From Pueribacillus sp041725775 (lineage in GTDB: Bacteria; Bacillota; Bacilli; Bacillales; UBA6769): a DNA stretch of 64,000 nt. Below, piece by piece: positions 35,285 to 43,933 of this stretch; the stretch's first letter is position 1; each line of letters opens with the position of its first letter. A model generated the notes under the pieces. It made no database searches and was not told the DNA's origin. It saw only the letters and a program-made list of their open reading frames with translations. The DNA is taken from assembly GCF_041725775.1 (NCBI RefSeq), contig NZ_JBEUEL010000010.1, forward strand, positions 30,912 through 94,911, read 5' to 3'. The position numbers and the translations under genes are program-made.

Positions 35285-36082
35285 ATGGCATATACAGACA
35301 TTCTTTATGAAAAAGTGAATGGAATGGCAATAATTACGATCAACAGACCGCAGGTTTACAATGCGTTTCGTCCAAAAACAGTGAGGGAGTTAATCGATGC
35401 TTTCCGCGATGCGTGGGACGATAACAAAATTGGTGTTGTTGTTCTCACGGGTACAGGAGATAAAGCTTTCTGTGTTGGAGGTGACCAAAAGGATCGTGGG
35501 GATGATGGGTACAGTGAAGAGAGTGGATTAACGAATGGAATTGGACTTGAAGTTGAAACATTACATTCCGCAATTCGCAATATACCGAAACCCGTTATTG
35601 CAGCTGTTAACGGATATGCAATTGGTGGAGGACATGTGTTACACGTCGTATGTGACTTAACGATTGCTTCCGATCAAGCAAGGTTTGGGCAAGTCGGTCC
35701 TAAAGTAGGCAGTTATGATGCAGGCTTTGGAAGTGCATACTTAGCGAGAGTGATTGGTGAAAAAAAAGCGCGGGAAATTTGGTTCTTATGTGAGCAATAT
35801 GGCGCCGAAGAAGCTAAAGAAATGGGGCTTGTTAACAAAGTTGTCCCACATGAAAAATTGATAGAAGAAACAAAAATTTGGTGTGAAAAAATACTTGATA
35901 AAAGTCCTACAGCCTTGAAAATGTTGAAATATTCTTTCAATGCGGATAGTGCACATATTGAAGGAATTACTCAATTATCAATGGGTTCGCTTGTCATGTA
36001 TTACAGTTCTGAAGAAGCGTTAGAAGGACGTAATGCATTTATTGAAAAACGACCAGTTAACTTCCGAAAATATAGAAGATAA
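35285..36082 (+). CDS. badI: 2-Ketocyclohexanecarboxyl-CoA hydrolase, BadI-like
   Basis: 265-residue crotonase-fold enzyme of the MenB/BadI branch: INRPQVYNAFRPKTVRELIDAF, GDKAFCVGGDQKDRG, VNGYAIGGGHVLHVVCDLTIA, GQVGPKVGSYDAGFGSAYLARVIGEKKAREIW. Features shared with BadI rather than MenB, from memory, are LHSAIRNIPKPVIA, GQVGPK, VIGEKKAREIW and the ending NFRKY. Asp145 in SYDAGFG is the expected catalytic Asp. It would open the ring of 2-ketocyclohexanecarboxyl-CoA to pimeloyl-CoA. MenB is an alternative, but no menaquinone genes are near and badH-like follows. Confidence 0.8.
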   Translation: MAYTDILYEKVNGMAIITINRPQVYNAFRPKTVRELIDAFRDAWDDNKIGVVVLTGTGDKAFCVGGDQKDRGDDGYSEESGLTNGIGLEVETLHSAIRNIPKPVIAAVNGYAIGGGHVLHVVCDLTIASDQARFGQVGPKVGSYDAGFGSAYLARVIGEKKAREIWFLCEQYGAEEAKEMGLVNKVVPHEKLIEETKIWCEKILDKSPTALKMLKYSFNADSAHIEGITQLSMGSLVMYYSSEEALEGRNAFIEKRPVNFRKYRR

Positions 36083-36123
36083 AAAGAGAGATAGTAACGA
36101 TACTACGTAAAAGGAGCTTTTAA

Positions 36124-36876
36124 ATGAGAATAAAAGATAAAGTTGTAATTGTAACTGGTGGAGGAAGAGGAATTGGAGAGGCTATCTGTACAAAACTGGC
36201 TAGTGAAGGTGCAAAGGTAGTCGTTACAGACATTAGCTTGGAGACAGCCAAAGTGACAGCAGAAAAAATTATTTCTTCAGGTGGGGAAGCCATTGCTATA
36301 AAAACGGATGTGACTCAGTTATCAGATGTAACATCAATGGTTAAGCAAGCGAAAGAAAAATACGAAAAAATTGATGTGCTCGTGAACAATGCTGGATGGG
36401 ATAAGATTGAGCCGTTTTTACAAAACGGAGAGGAAACGTGGGATAAAGTAATCGCAATTAATCTTAGAGGCGTATTTAACACCTGTTATTCTGTATTACC
36501 AATTATGATTGAGCAAGGATTTGGAAAAGTCATCAATATTGGTTCTGATGCTGGACGGGTTGGTTCGACAGGTGAAGCGGTATATTCAGCAGCAAAAGGA
36601 GGTGTGATTGCATTTTCAAAAACAATTGCGAGAGAAATGGCGAGACATAAAATTAACGTCAATGTTGTCTGTCCAGGACCAGTAAACACTCCTCTATTCC
36701 AAGAGATAGTGAAAGATAACCCGAAAATTTCAACAGCGTTAGAAAAAGCAATCCCATTTCGTCGATTGGCTGAACCGGAAGATATTGCGAATGCGGTTTG
36801 TTATTTCAGTTCAGATGAAGCTTCATTTGTAACAGGTCAAACGTTAAGTGTTTCAGGCGGCTTAACGATGGCTTAA
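36124..36876 (+). CDS. badH: 2-Hydroxycyclohexanecarboxyl-CoA dehydrogenase, BadH-like SDR
   Basis: 250-residue classical SDR. Cofactor motif TGGGRGIG near residues 11-18, LVNNAGWDKIEPF near 84-98, catalytic Ser141, Tyr154 and Lys158 (YSAAK), VNVVCPGPVNTPL and C-terminal ITGQ-like FVTGQTLSVSGGLTM. The NNAGWD, VNVVCPGP and SVSGGLTM segments closely recall R. palustris BadH. It would oxidise the 2-hydroxy ester to the 2-keto ester. It lies 41 bases after badI with AAAGGAG before the start. Confidence 0.8.
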   Translation: MRIKDKVVIVTGGGRGIGEAICTKLASEGAKVVVTDISLETAKVTAEKIISSGGEAIAIKTDVTQLSDVTSMVKQAKEKYEKIDVLVNNAGWDKIEPFLQNGEETWDKVIAINLRGVFNTCYSVLPIMIEQGFGKVINIGSDAGRVGSTGEAVYSAAKGGVIAFSKTIAREMARHKINVNVVCPGPVNTPLFQEIVKDNPKISTALEKAIPFRRLAEPEDIANAVCYFSSDEASFVTGQTLSVSGGLTMA

Positions 36877-36933
36877 TGTAAAAAAATATGGGTAACGTCA
36901 AAAAATCTATGAAAACTCTTCAAATATTGAAGG

Positions 36934-37034
36934 CTTGACATTGAGCCTACCGAGCATGAATCTCTATGTGAAGACGCGGTCAACCTTGTTGCGTAAGGCT
37001 TTACACCGTATCATGCTCGCCACTCAATGTAAAG
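36934..37034 (+). repeat. Long imperfect inverted repeat between badH and aliA
   Basis: CTTGACATTGAG...CGAGCATGA (36934-36959) is complementary to TCATGCTCG...CTCAATGTAAAG (37011-37034), with a small internal bulge. The enclosed 51 bases include a smaller ACGC/GCGT hairpin. It could fold as a long stem in RNA (processing or small RNA element) or be a miniature inverted-repeat element. No known RNA family was recognised. Confidence 0.6.
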
Positions 37035-37170
37035 ACTCATAGGGAATCTGTGGTCTGATTCCTCTCAAAATGGGGGGATATTTTGCCCATAAATACAATA
37101 ATATCAAGGATTCTTGAGATTTTTATTAAAAAACTTTTGACAATACGAAAATATGAGGGGGAATAGAATT

Positions 37171-38853
37171 ATGATTCAAACAGATGCTTTAAATCAAAGT
37201 ATAAATGATTTGCTTACTAAAAATTATGTATGGATGTCAAAAGAGACGATTGAAGGTTATTTATCTTCAGGAGATTGGGATACGAAAAGCTTCGTTCATC
37301 ATTTAGAAGAACAAGCAAGGAAGCAACCAAATAGCCCAGCGATTATTGATGAAAATGGGAATATTACTACTTTTGAAGAATATGACAAGCAATCTACTGA
37401 TTTTGCACTCGGTTTGCTAGATTTAGGACTTCAGCCTGGAGATCGAATAGCGTTGCAGCTCCCAAATAGTAGCCACTTTTTAATCGCCCTTATGGGAGCA
37501 GCGAAAGTCGGGATTTTACCAGTTCTATGTCATGTTCCTTATACAGAGCATGATTTAAACTATGTTTTAGAATTAACGGAAGCCTCGGCAATTGTTGTCG
37601 TTGACCAATTTAGAAATCGAAACTTTGTCACTTTGGCTACTGGTTTGCAAGAAAAACATGCATGCTTAAAACATGTGATTGTTGTTAGCGAACAAAATTA
37701 TGAGGGTACAATAAGCTTCAATAATCTATTGAAAGCGGGTGCAGATGGTTCACCATCAGTTTTAGAAAAGACACGTCCAGTCGGTACTGATCCATTTTTC
37801 ATCATGTTCACATCTGGAACAACTGGAAGGCCTAAAGCAGAATTACATTTACATGCAAACAATCTATACTGGATCAATCGCTTTAATGATATTTTGAAAT
37901 TCCCGCAAGATGCGAATTGGTTTATCGTTACACCGATTGCTCACCTAACAGGACTAGGGATTGGTTGTCTCGGGGCACTGACTCGAGGGGCACCTGTGAC
38001 TTTACTTCAAGCATGGGATGTTAACAAAACAGTTGAAATCATCGAAAGAGAAAAACCAACGACCCTTTTAGGAGCTCCTCCCATGTTAATCGATTTGGCG
38101 CGTTTTGATGGTTTGGAGGAGCGCAACGTTCAATCGATTGAGACAATCGCTTATGCTGGTGCAACTTGTCCATATGATATTTTGAATACGTTGCATAATC
38201 GTATTGGAGCTGAGATTGTCGCTTTTTACGGTTATACGGAAGCAGGACCAACTCATAGTACACGTCCACATGATAGTATTGAAATTACGAGTTCTTCTTT
38301 CGGAAAAATACTTGATGGCTTACAGGAGAGGGTTATCTCTCCAGAAGGAAATGAATTAACTCCGCCTTGTGAAGGAGAAATTCTAGTAAAAGGACCATGC
38401 TTTATTCCTGGTTATTACAATCAGCCGGAAAACACGAAAAAAATGTTCAAAGATGGTTGGTTTCAATCAGCGGATGTTGTGCGAAAAGATGAAAACGGAT
38501 ATTGTACTTTTGTTTCAAGACGGGATGATCTTATTAATCGTGGTGGTTACAAAATTGATCCGCGTGAAATTGAAGAAGTGCTGTATACGCATCCAGCTGT
38601 TTCTCAAGCGGCGATTGTTGCTATTCCTGATGAACGCTTAGGACAACGTGCTGCAGCGATTGTTGTTTTAAAAGACAAAACTGCTTCACTTACATTACAT
38701 GATGTAACCGCTTTCTTAGACGAACAAGGAGTAAGTAAAACCCATTGGCCCGAGGCATTTAAAGTAGTTGATGAATTTCCAATGACGAGCACAGGGAAAT
38801 TTCAGCGTTATGCATTGAGAGAACAAGCAAAAGATTTGAAACCAGAAAGGTAA
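37171..38853 (+). CDS. aliA: AMP-forming CoA ligase, candidate cyclohexanecarboxylate-CoA ligase
   Basis: 560-residue ANL-family acyl-CoA ligase. P-loop-like MFTSGTTGRPKAELHLHANN near residue 212, FYGYTEAGPTHSTRPHD near 350, hinge FVSRRDDLINRGGYKIDPREIEE near 450, and the C-terminal catalytic Lys in MTSTGKFQRYALRE. The ATG at 37171 follows GAGGGGGA. It would activate the acid with CoA and ATP at the start of the pathway. The closest remembered relatives are aryl/alicyclic acid ligases; the exact substrate is inferred. About 300 bases and a long inverted repeat separate it from badH. Confidence 0.8.
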   Translation: MIQTDALNQSINDLLTKNYVWMSKETIEGYLSSGDWDTKSFVHHLEEQARKQPNSPAIIDENGNITTFEEYDKQSTDFALGLLDLGLQPGDRIALQLPNSSHFLIALMGAAKVGILPVLCHVPYTEHDLNYVLELTEASAIVVVDQFRNRNFVTLATGLQEKHACLKHVIVVSEQNYEGTISFNNLLKAGADGSPSVLEKTRPVGTDPFFIMFTSGTTGRPKAELHLHANNLYWINRFNDILKFPQDANWFIVTPIAHLTGLGIGCLGALTRGAPVTLLQAWDVNKTVEIIEREKPTTLLGAPPMLIDLARFDGLEERNVQSIETIAYAGATCPYDILNTLHNRIGAEIVAFYGYTEAGPTHSTRPHDSIEITSSSFGKILDGLQERVISPEGNELTPPCEGEILVKGPCFIPGYYNQPENTKKMFKDGWFQSADVVRKDENGYCTFVSRRDDLINRGGYKIDPREIEEVLYTHPAVSQAAIVAIPDERLGQRAAAIVVLKDKTASLTLHDVTAFLDEQGVSKTHWPEAFKVVDEFPMTSTGKFQRYALREQAKDLKPER

Positions 38854-38918
38854 GACGGAAAAAGCTGGGGTTATTTAAAGTTACCTTGGCTTTTGAAAAA
38901 TATTAAAACTTACAACAT

Positions 38919-38953
38919 TTATTATCTGTATAATTAAATTATACAGATAATAA
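38919..38953 (+). promoter_or_regulatory. 35-base perfect palindrome before the MaoC/activator genes
   Basis: Arms TTATTATCTGTATAATT and AATTATACAGATAATAA around a single central A. It contains a -10-like TATAAT and ends 19 bases before the MaoC-like gene's ATG. More like an operator than a terminator: AT-rich, no T tail. Confidence 0.75.
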
Positions 38954-38972
38954 ACGAATAGGAGTCAAAGAG

Positions 38973-39404
38973 ATGGGAATCTATACATTAACTGAATTAT
39001 TTGTCGGTCAAATTGCTAGAATTCAAAGGACATTCACGGATGAGGATGTGAAGCTTTATAGCACACTAACAAGGGAATTTAACCAAGTGTATAAACGTGA
39101 AGAGGCCGTATGGGAATCTCACTTTGAAGGTCCAATTGTTCCGGGTCTTTTATCCGAAGGATTAATTATTGAAGTCATTAGCAAAAAGTTACCAGGAACT
39201 GCATGTGTTCTTTTACAAAAGGAAATTATTTATTCTCACCCCATATATATCGGGGATACGATTAGTGCAGAGCTTCAAATTATTGATATTAATCACCAAC
39301 GTAATTGGATAACCCAAAAAATTAGTTGCACTAATCAGCATGGCAAAGAAGTTGTTAAAGGTCAGGTTGTTGTCTTTATTTTACCAAACAAAAACAATAG
39401 GTGA
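38973..39404 (+). CDS. MaoC-like hotdog dehydratase
   Basis: 143 residues of the MaoC/PhaJ hotdog family, (R)-specific enoyl-CoA hydratases. FTDEDVKLYSTLTREFNQVYKRE near residues 22-44 corresponds to the hydratase signature, where Asp and His of the usual FS..D..N..H pattern are catalytic; here the His position is less clear (NQVYKRE), so activity is uncertain. IVPGLLSEGLI matches the GI-GML segment. It lies four bases before the sigma-54 activator, so it may be part of the acyl-CoA pathway and co-transcribed with its regulator. Confidence 0.72.
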   Translation: MGIYTLTELFVGQIARIQRTFTDEDVKLYSTLTREFNQVYKREEAVWESHFEGPIVPGLLSEGLIIEVISKKLPGTACVLLQKEIIYSHPIYIGDTISAELQIIDINHQRNWITQKISCTNQHGKEVVKGQVVVFILPNKNNR

Positions 39405-39408
39405 TCGC

Positions 39409-40734
39409 ATGCTTGATGTAAAGAACTTGGGTTGGGGTTATTTAGAAGTAGACAATAACGGGGTGCTTGTTAATGTGGACGCCAATTTTTGCGAGCATTT
39501 TAATTTAAACGACAAGGACCTCGTAGGCATTTCTTTTACGGAAATTATAAAAAAAGTAAGTTATACAAAAGTAAAGCATGGTTCAAAAAAAGACATTGTA
39601 TTTGCGATGATAAATGATCATCCGTGCTTATTAAAAATCATCACAAACTTTCAAGATGGGTTTACATTCCAAGTCATACTTAAATATGAAGAAATTTACA
39701 GGCATGAATTGCTTGCTCTTTTAAATTACGCGGAACAGGTGAAACGAAATAACAAAAATCGAAGCAGTGTGTCGGAACACTCCTATAGTTTTGAGCAAAT
39801 TATCGGAACAAGTTCTGCCATTGAACAGGTGAAAGAATTAGCCGCGAGAGTTTCTAGGGGGAGTTCTACCGTGCTTATTACCGGTGAGAGTGGTACCGGT
39901 AAGGAATTGTTTGCACAAGCAATTCATAATTTAAGTCCGAGAAAAAAAGGCCCATTTGTACCCATTAACTGTGCCGCCATTCCAGAAAACTTATTTGAAT
40001 CAGAACTGTTTGGTTATGAAGGTGGGGCTTTTAGTGGAGCTAGAAAGGAAGGGAAACCTGGAAAAATTGAGCTTGCTCAAAATGGGACGCTTTTTCTTGA
40101 TGAAATTTCGGAACTGCCATTAATCATGCAGGGAAAATTGCTACGTGTTTTACAAGAGAGAGAGGTTGAACGTTTAGGAGGAACAGGGAGAAGAAGTGTT
40201 GACATTAGAATTGTTGCAGCTACAAACCGTGATTTGAAATTTCTTGTTCAAGAAGGTAAATTCCGTCAAGACCTATTTTATAGGTTGCTAGTTTTTGAGT
40301 TGAAAATTCCTCCGCTAAGAGATCGAGAACATGACATTCTTCATTTAGCTTATACATTTTTAGATGACTATAACGATGAGTTTGGATTAGAAGTTAAGGA
40401 CTTTGATCCAGCACTTAAAGATTGGATGATTAAGTACGATTGGCCCGGGAATGTTCGCGAATTAAAATCTTTTATTGAGCGTGGTATGAACATTGTAGAA
40501 GGGAACACTCTCACTTTAGACGATTTCTTTTTCTCATATACAAACTATTCAGAGGAAGAAAATTTTTCAAATGAATTACGGTCATTAGAGGATGAAGTTA
40601 TTAAAGCAGAAGTTACTGCGATTGAAAGAGCGTTAAAGGAAAGTCGAGGAGATAAAGCTCTTGCTGCAGAAAAATTAAATATACATTTAGCAAGTCTTTA
40701 TCGAAAGATCTCGAAATATGGGATAAATGCATAA
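39409..40734 (+). CDS. Sigma-54-dependent transcriptional activator (PAS-like, AAA+, Fis HTH)
   Basis: 441 residues. The N-terminal 110 residues look like a PAS-type sensor (GYLEVDNNGVLVNVDANFCEHFNLNDKDLVG). The AAA+ domain starts at FEQIIGTSSAIEQVKELA; Walker A GESGTGKE near 158; the sigma-54 contact loop is GAFSGA (206-211, Ser209 instead of the usual Thr); Walker B GTLFLDEI near 226; WPGNVREL near 345. The C-terminal Fis helix-turn-helix is near 410-440. No receiver domain, so it probably senses a small ligand. The ATG at 39409 follows TAGGTGAT. Four -24/-12 promoters in the window are natural targets. Confidence 0.9.
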   Translation: MLDVKNLGWGYLEVDNNGVLVNVDANFCEHFNLNDKDLVGISFTEIIKKVSYTKVKHGSKKDIVFAMINDHPCLLKIITNFQDGFTFQVILKYEEIYRHELLALLNYAEQVKRNNKNRSSVSEHSYSFEQIIGTSSAIEQVKELAARVSRGSSTVLITGESGTGKELFAQAIHNLSPRKKGPFVPINCAAIPENLFESELFGYEGGAFSGARKEGKPGKIELAQNGTLFLDEISELPLIMQGKLLRVLQEREVERLGGTGRRSVDIRIVAATNRDLKFLVQEGKFRQDLFYRLLVFELKIPPLRDREHDILHLAYTFLDDYNDEFGLEVKDFDPALKDWMIKYDWPGNVRELKSFIERGMNIVEGNTLTLDDFFFSYTNYSEEENFSNELRSLEDEVIKAEVTAIERALKESRGDKALAAEKLNIHLASLYRKISKYGINA

Positions 40735-40791
40735 ATTCGGCTCATTTATGAATGTGCTTACAAGATGAAGATTTAAGTTAAGAGGGAAGCG

Positions 40792-42540
40792 ATGAGTAGA
40801 CATTCGTTAAATTTAGAATCTTATCAAAAGTTAATTCAAGTATCGTTAAGAGAAGAGCCTGCAAACATATGGTTGAAAAACGTCCAATTTTTAAATGTGT
40901 ATCTTGGAAAAATTGAAAGGAAGAACATTGTTATTTCAGGGCAGCGAATCGCATATGTAGGAGATAAAGAACCGCTGGCATCAAGACATACAGAAATAAT
41001 TGAATTAAATGAAAAACAAATCATAGTTCCTGGGTACATTGAGCCCCACGGACATCCTTTCCAATTATATAATCCAATAACATGGAGTGATTTCTTACTG
41101 TCGGGAGGAACAACGACGTCGATTAATGATAATTTGTTTTTTTTCACAATGTTAGGAGTTGATAAATCAATCAAATTTATTGAAGAATTAAATCGCACAA
41201 GTGAACTTCTGCATCTATGGTGGGCACGTTTTGATGATCAGACGGAAGCTAACGAGATCGGTACGAAACGCACGTTTTCGTTTAACGAAGGTTACTTAGG
41301 TAGATGGTTGGACCATCCTTTAGTTATACAGGGTGGTGAATTTACTTCGTGGTCACGCTTTTTAAAAGGGGACATGGATCTAGCAAAGTTAATGCTGATG
41401 ACTAAACAACAATACGGTAAACGTATAGAGGGTCATTTACCAGGGGCATCACTTGACACATTAAATGCGATGGCTGCAAGTGGGGTTGGTGCTGATCATG
41501 AATCGATTAATGGGGAAGATGTTTTAAACAGGTTGAGTATTGGTATGTATGCTGCTTTGCGTCATTCATCAATTCGACCTGATTTACCAAAAATTTTAAC
41601 ATATTTAATTCAGGAACCTAATCTTAATAAGTCACTTCTTATGTTAACTAGTGATGGATCACATCCGTTCTTTCTAAATCAAACCGGAATTGATAAAATG
41701 ATAAAAATAATGTTAGATTATGGTTTTAACGTAATCGATGTGTATCGAATAGCTACGTTAAATCCAGCTACGTATTATGGACTAGATCAAAACATCGGAT
41801 CAATTAGTCCAGGAAGATTAGCACATCTTAATGTTTTAGAAGATCTCTCGAAGCCAACGCCTCTTCATGTCATGGTAGGTGGAAAGTGGGCTATCCGTAA
41901 CAACACCCTCTTGAATAAGCAAGGACAGTCAGGTGATTGGTTAAAAAGTTATTTTTATAAGGAAAGAATTCATCCTAATATTAATGAAACACATCTTAGT
42001 CAAGGTGAAGGTCATACGGGAATACGATTTGTTAATGCGGTCATAACTGTTCCATATAAATACCAACCGACTCAACCTTTAGACGAGGGTGAGTTATATC
42101 TATCCCTTCTAGATCAACAAGGAAAATGGGTTTTAAATACTAGAATGAAGGGATTTTCATCAAAATTATTAGCTTTAGCAAGTTCTTATACTGCTTCTAA
42201 GGATTACGTTTTAATCGGAAAAAATAGAGATTATATGCTAAAAGCATTTCAAGAAATGCTCGACCTTAATGGTGGAATTGTAGCTTATTTTGAAGATCAA
42301 GAGTGTATTAAAATTCCTTTGCCGCTCAGCGGTGGAATGAGTCTAGAACCATTAGAAACAGTGATAAAGCAAACGACTTTCTTTGTTAAAAAAATGAATG
42401 AAAGTGGATATCGTTTTAAAGACCCTTTCTTTACGCTGTTTTTTCTTACGACCACCCATTTGCCAAATGTACGTCTTACTTACGATGGTCTATATTTGAT
42501 TAAGGAAGAACAAATTATTACCCCAGTCTCCAAACTGTGA
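40792..42540 (+). CDS. Adenine deaminase-like amidohydrolase (YerA type)
   Basis: 582-residue amidohydrolase with the metal-binding H-x-H in VPGYIEPHGHPFQL near residue 84, further ligands in GHLPG and ADHES, and a late Asp in MLTSDGSH. The overall layout is that of adenine deaminase Ade/B. subtilis YerA, with the composite N- and C-terminal beta domains. True Ade has HVHIE; the EPHGHP form marks the YerA subgroup, whose substrate is unknown. It follows the activator gene by 57 bases and may belong to the same transcript, suggesting hydrolysis of a pathway-related cyclic amide or ring. Confidence 0.72.
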   Translation: MSRHSLNLESYQKLIQVSLREEPANIWLKNVQFLNVYLGKIERKNIVISGQRIAYVGDKEPLASRHTEIIELNEKQIIVPGYIEPHGHPFQLYNPITWSDFLLSGGTTTSINDNLFFFTMLGVDKSIKFIEELNRTSELLHLWWARFDDQTEANEIGTKRTFSFNEGYLGRWLDHPLVIQGGEFTSWSRFLKGDMDLAKLMLMTKQQYGKRIEGHLPGASLDTLNAMAASGVGADHESINGEDVLNRLSIGMYAALRHSSIRPDLPKILTYLIQEPNLNKSLLMLTSDGSHPFFLNQTGIDKMIKIMLDYGFNVIDVYRIATLNPATYYGLDQNIGSISPGRLAHLNVLEDLSKPTPLHVMVGGKWAIRNNTLLNKQGQSGDWLKSYFYKERIHPNINETHLSQGEGHTGIRFVNAVITVPYKYQPTQPLDEGELYLSLLDQQGKWVLNTRMKGFSSKLLALASSYTASKDYVLIGKNRDYMLKAFQEMLDLNGGIVAYFEDQECIKIPLPLSGGMSLEPLETVIKQTTFFVKKMNESGYRFKDPFFTLFFLTTTHLPNVRLTYDGLYLIKEEQIITPVSKL

Positions 42541-42606
42541 ATCTGAATTGTTCTCAAGAGCTGAAAGAGGCTTTTTTTTGTTTTTTAAAATCTTTTTGTA
42601 AACCCC

Positions 42607-42644
42607 TTGATCTATTCCCAAATTTGTATATACTGAACATATAC
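42607..42644 (+). promoter_or_regulatory. Promoter and operator of the second GntR/ABC operon
   Basis: TTGATC (42607-42612), 16-base spacer, TATACT (42629-42634). The dyad GTATAT-N7-ATATAC (42626-42644) covers the -10, the position expected for an autoregulatory YtrA-type repressor. Confidence 0.75.
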
Positions 42645-42676
42645 GGAATATACAAAATATACAGTTGGGTGAGTCT

Positions 42677-43048
42677 ATGGATATTGTGATTTCGAATACG
42701 AGCGAAGATCCGATTTATGTTCAAATTAAAAATCAAATTAAAGAACAAATTTTACTCGGTGAATTAAAAGAAAAAACAGCCTTGCCATCGATTCGTAAGC
42801 TTGCGAAGGAGCTGCAAATCAGTGTGATTACGACGAAGAAAGCATACGAAGAGCTTGAAAAGGAAGGCTTTATTGAAACATTTCCGAGTAAAGGTTCGTT
42901 TGTCGCAGCCCAAAATCAGGAGCTTTTAAAGGAAAAACAGTTAAAAGTGATTGAAGAACGATTATTGCAAGTGATTGATGACAGTAAGGCATTCAACATT
43001 AGTTTGGACGAATTAATTCACATGTTGACTTTGTTATACGAGGAGTGA
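42677..43048 (+). CDS. GntR-family repressor, YtrA subfamily
   Basis: 123 residues: winged helix IYVQIKNQIKEQILLGELKEKTALPSIRKLAKELQISVITTKKAYEELEKEGFIETFPSKGSFV, then a short helical tail. The ATG at 42677 follows GGGTGAG; an in-frame TTG at 42665 has no spacing to a ribosome site. First gene of a three-gene exporter operon with its dyad just upstream. Confidence 0.88.
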   Translation: MDIVISNTSEDPIYVQIKNQIKEQILLGELKEKTALPSIRKLAKELQISVITTKKAYEELEKEGFIETFPSKGSFVAAQNQELLKEKQLKVIEERLLQVIDDSKAFNISLDELIHMLTLLYEE

Positions 43049-43054
43049 AGAAAA

Positions 43055-43933
43055 TTGGAAAATCTTGTTCAAGTGAAGAACATGACGAAACGAATGAAAG
43101 GTTTTTCGTTAAATAATTTAAACTTTGACATTAAAAAAGGCTACATTACAGGTTTTATCGGTCCGAATGGAGCTGGAAAAACAACAACGATTCGCTGCTT
43201 AATGAATTTAATCAATATCGATTGCGGTCAAATTACACTTTTTGGCCAGACGCATATGGACAATACGAAAGACATCAAGCAGCGTATTGGATTTGTCTTT
43301 GATGAAAACTATTATTACGAGGATTTAACGATTGAACAAAATAAACGTGTTGTTGCACCTTTTTACGAGAATTGGAGTGATGAGCGTTTTTATCACTATA
43401 TAAAGACGTTTCAGCTACCGAACTTTAAAGTAGTGAAACATTTATCAAAAGGAATGAAGGTGAAATTTGCACTTGCGATGGCACTTGCGCATGATCCACA
43501 ACTCATCATTATGGATGAACCGACTTCAGGGCTCGATCCAGTGTTTCGCAGAGAGTTGCTTGACCTTCTGCTCGATGTTATGCAAGACGAAGAGAAGGCT
43601 GTATTTTTTTCAACGCACAATACGACTGATTTAGATCGAGTTGCTGACTTCATTACGTTTATTCACGATGGAAAAATTGTTTTTAGTGACGAGAAAGATG
43701 CTATTTTTGAACGTTACGTGCTAGTGAAAGGCGCGAAGCAGCAGTTGTCCGACGTAAAAAAGCTGCAACTTGCTGGTTTTAAGGAGACAGAAGTTGGCTT
43801 TGAAGCTTTGATTACGAACCGAGGTGAAATTCCTGAATCACTTTTGGAAACGCTTATGTTAGAAAAACCGAAACTTGAAGATATTATGTATTACACGGCG
43901 AGGAGGGATCAATTTGCAACAGCTTATTATTAA
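43055..43933 (+). CDS. ABC transporter ATPase (YtrB/EcsA-like)
   Basis: 292 residues. TTG start after GAGGAGTGAAG. Walker A GPNGAGKTT near residue 35, signature LSKGMKVKFALA near 130, Walker B LIIMDEPTSGLD near 148, H-loop FFSTHN near 185, followed by a C-terminal extension of about 80 residues. It overlaps the permease gene by 20 bases. Confidence 0.86.
   Translation: MENLVQVKNMTKRMKGFSLNNLNFDIKKGYITGFIGPNGAGKTTTIRCLMNLINIDCGQITLFGQTHMDNTKDIKQRIGFVFDENYYYEDLTIEQNKRVVAPFYENWSDERFYHYIKTFQLPNFKVVKHLSKGMKVKFALAMALAHDPQLIIMDEPTSGLDPVFRRELLDLLLDVMQDEEKAVFFSTHNTTDLDRVADFITFIHDGKIVFSDEKDAIFERYVLVKGAKQQLSDVKKLQLAGFKETEVGFEALITNRGEIPESLLETLMLEKPKLEDIMYYTARRDQFATAYY

Noticed and set aside
35285..36082. 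menB (naphthoate synthase)
   Set aside because: Several residues match MenB as well, but the BadI-like segments and the adjoining badH-like gene favour the alicyclic role; a tree is needed to be sure.
38919..38953. Palindrome as terminator of aliA
   Set aside because: No T tract after the stem, very AT-rich, and close to the next start with a -10 inside; operator is more likely.
42541..42605. Terminator after the YerA-type gene
   Set aside because: A T8 run is present but the preceding AGAGCTGAAAGAGGCT cannot form a good stem.
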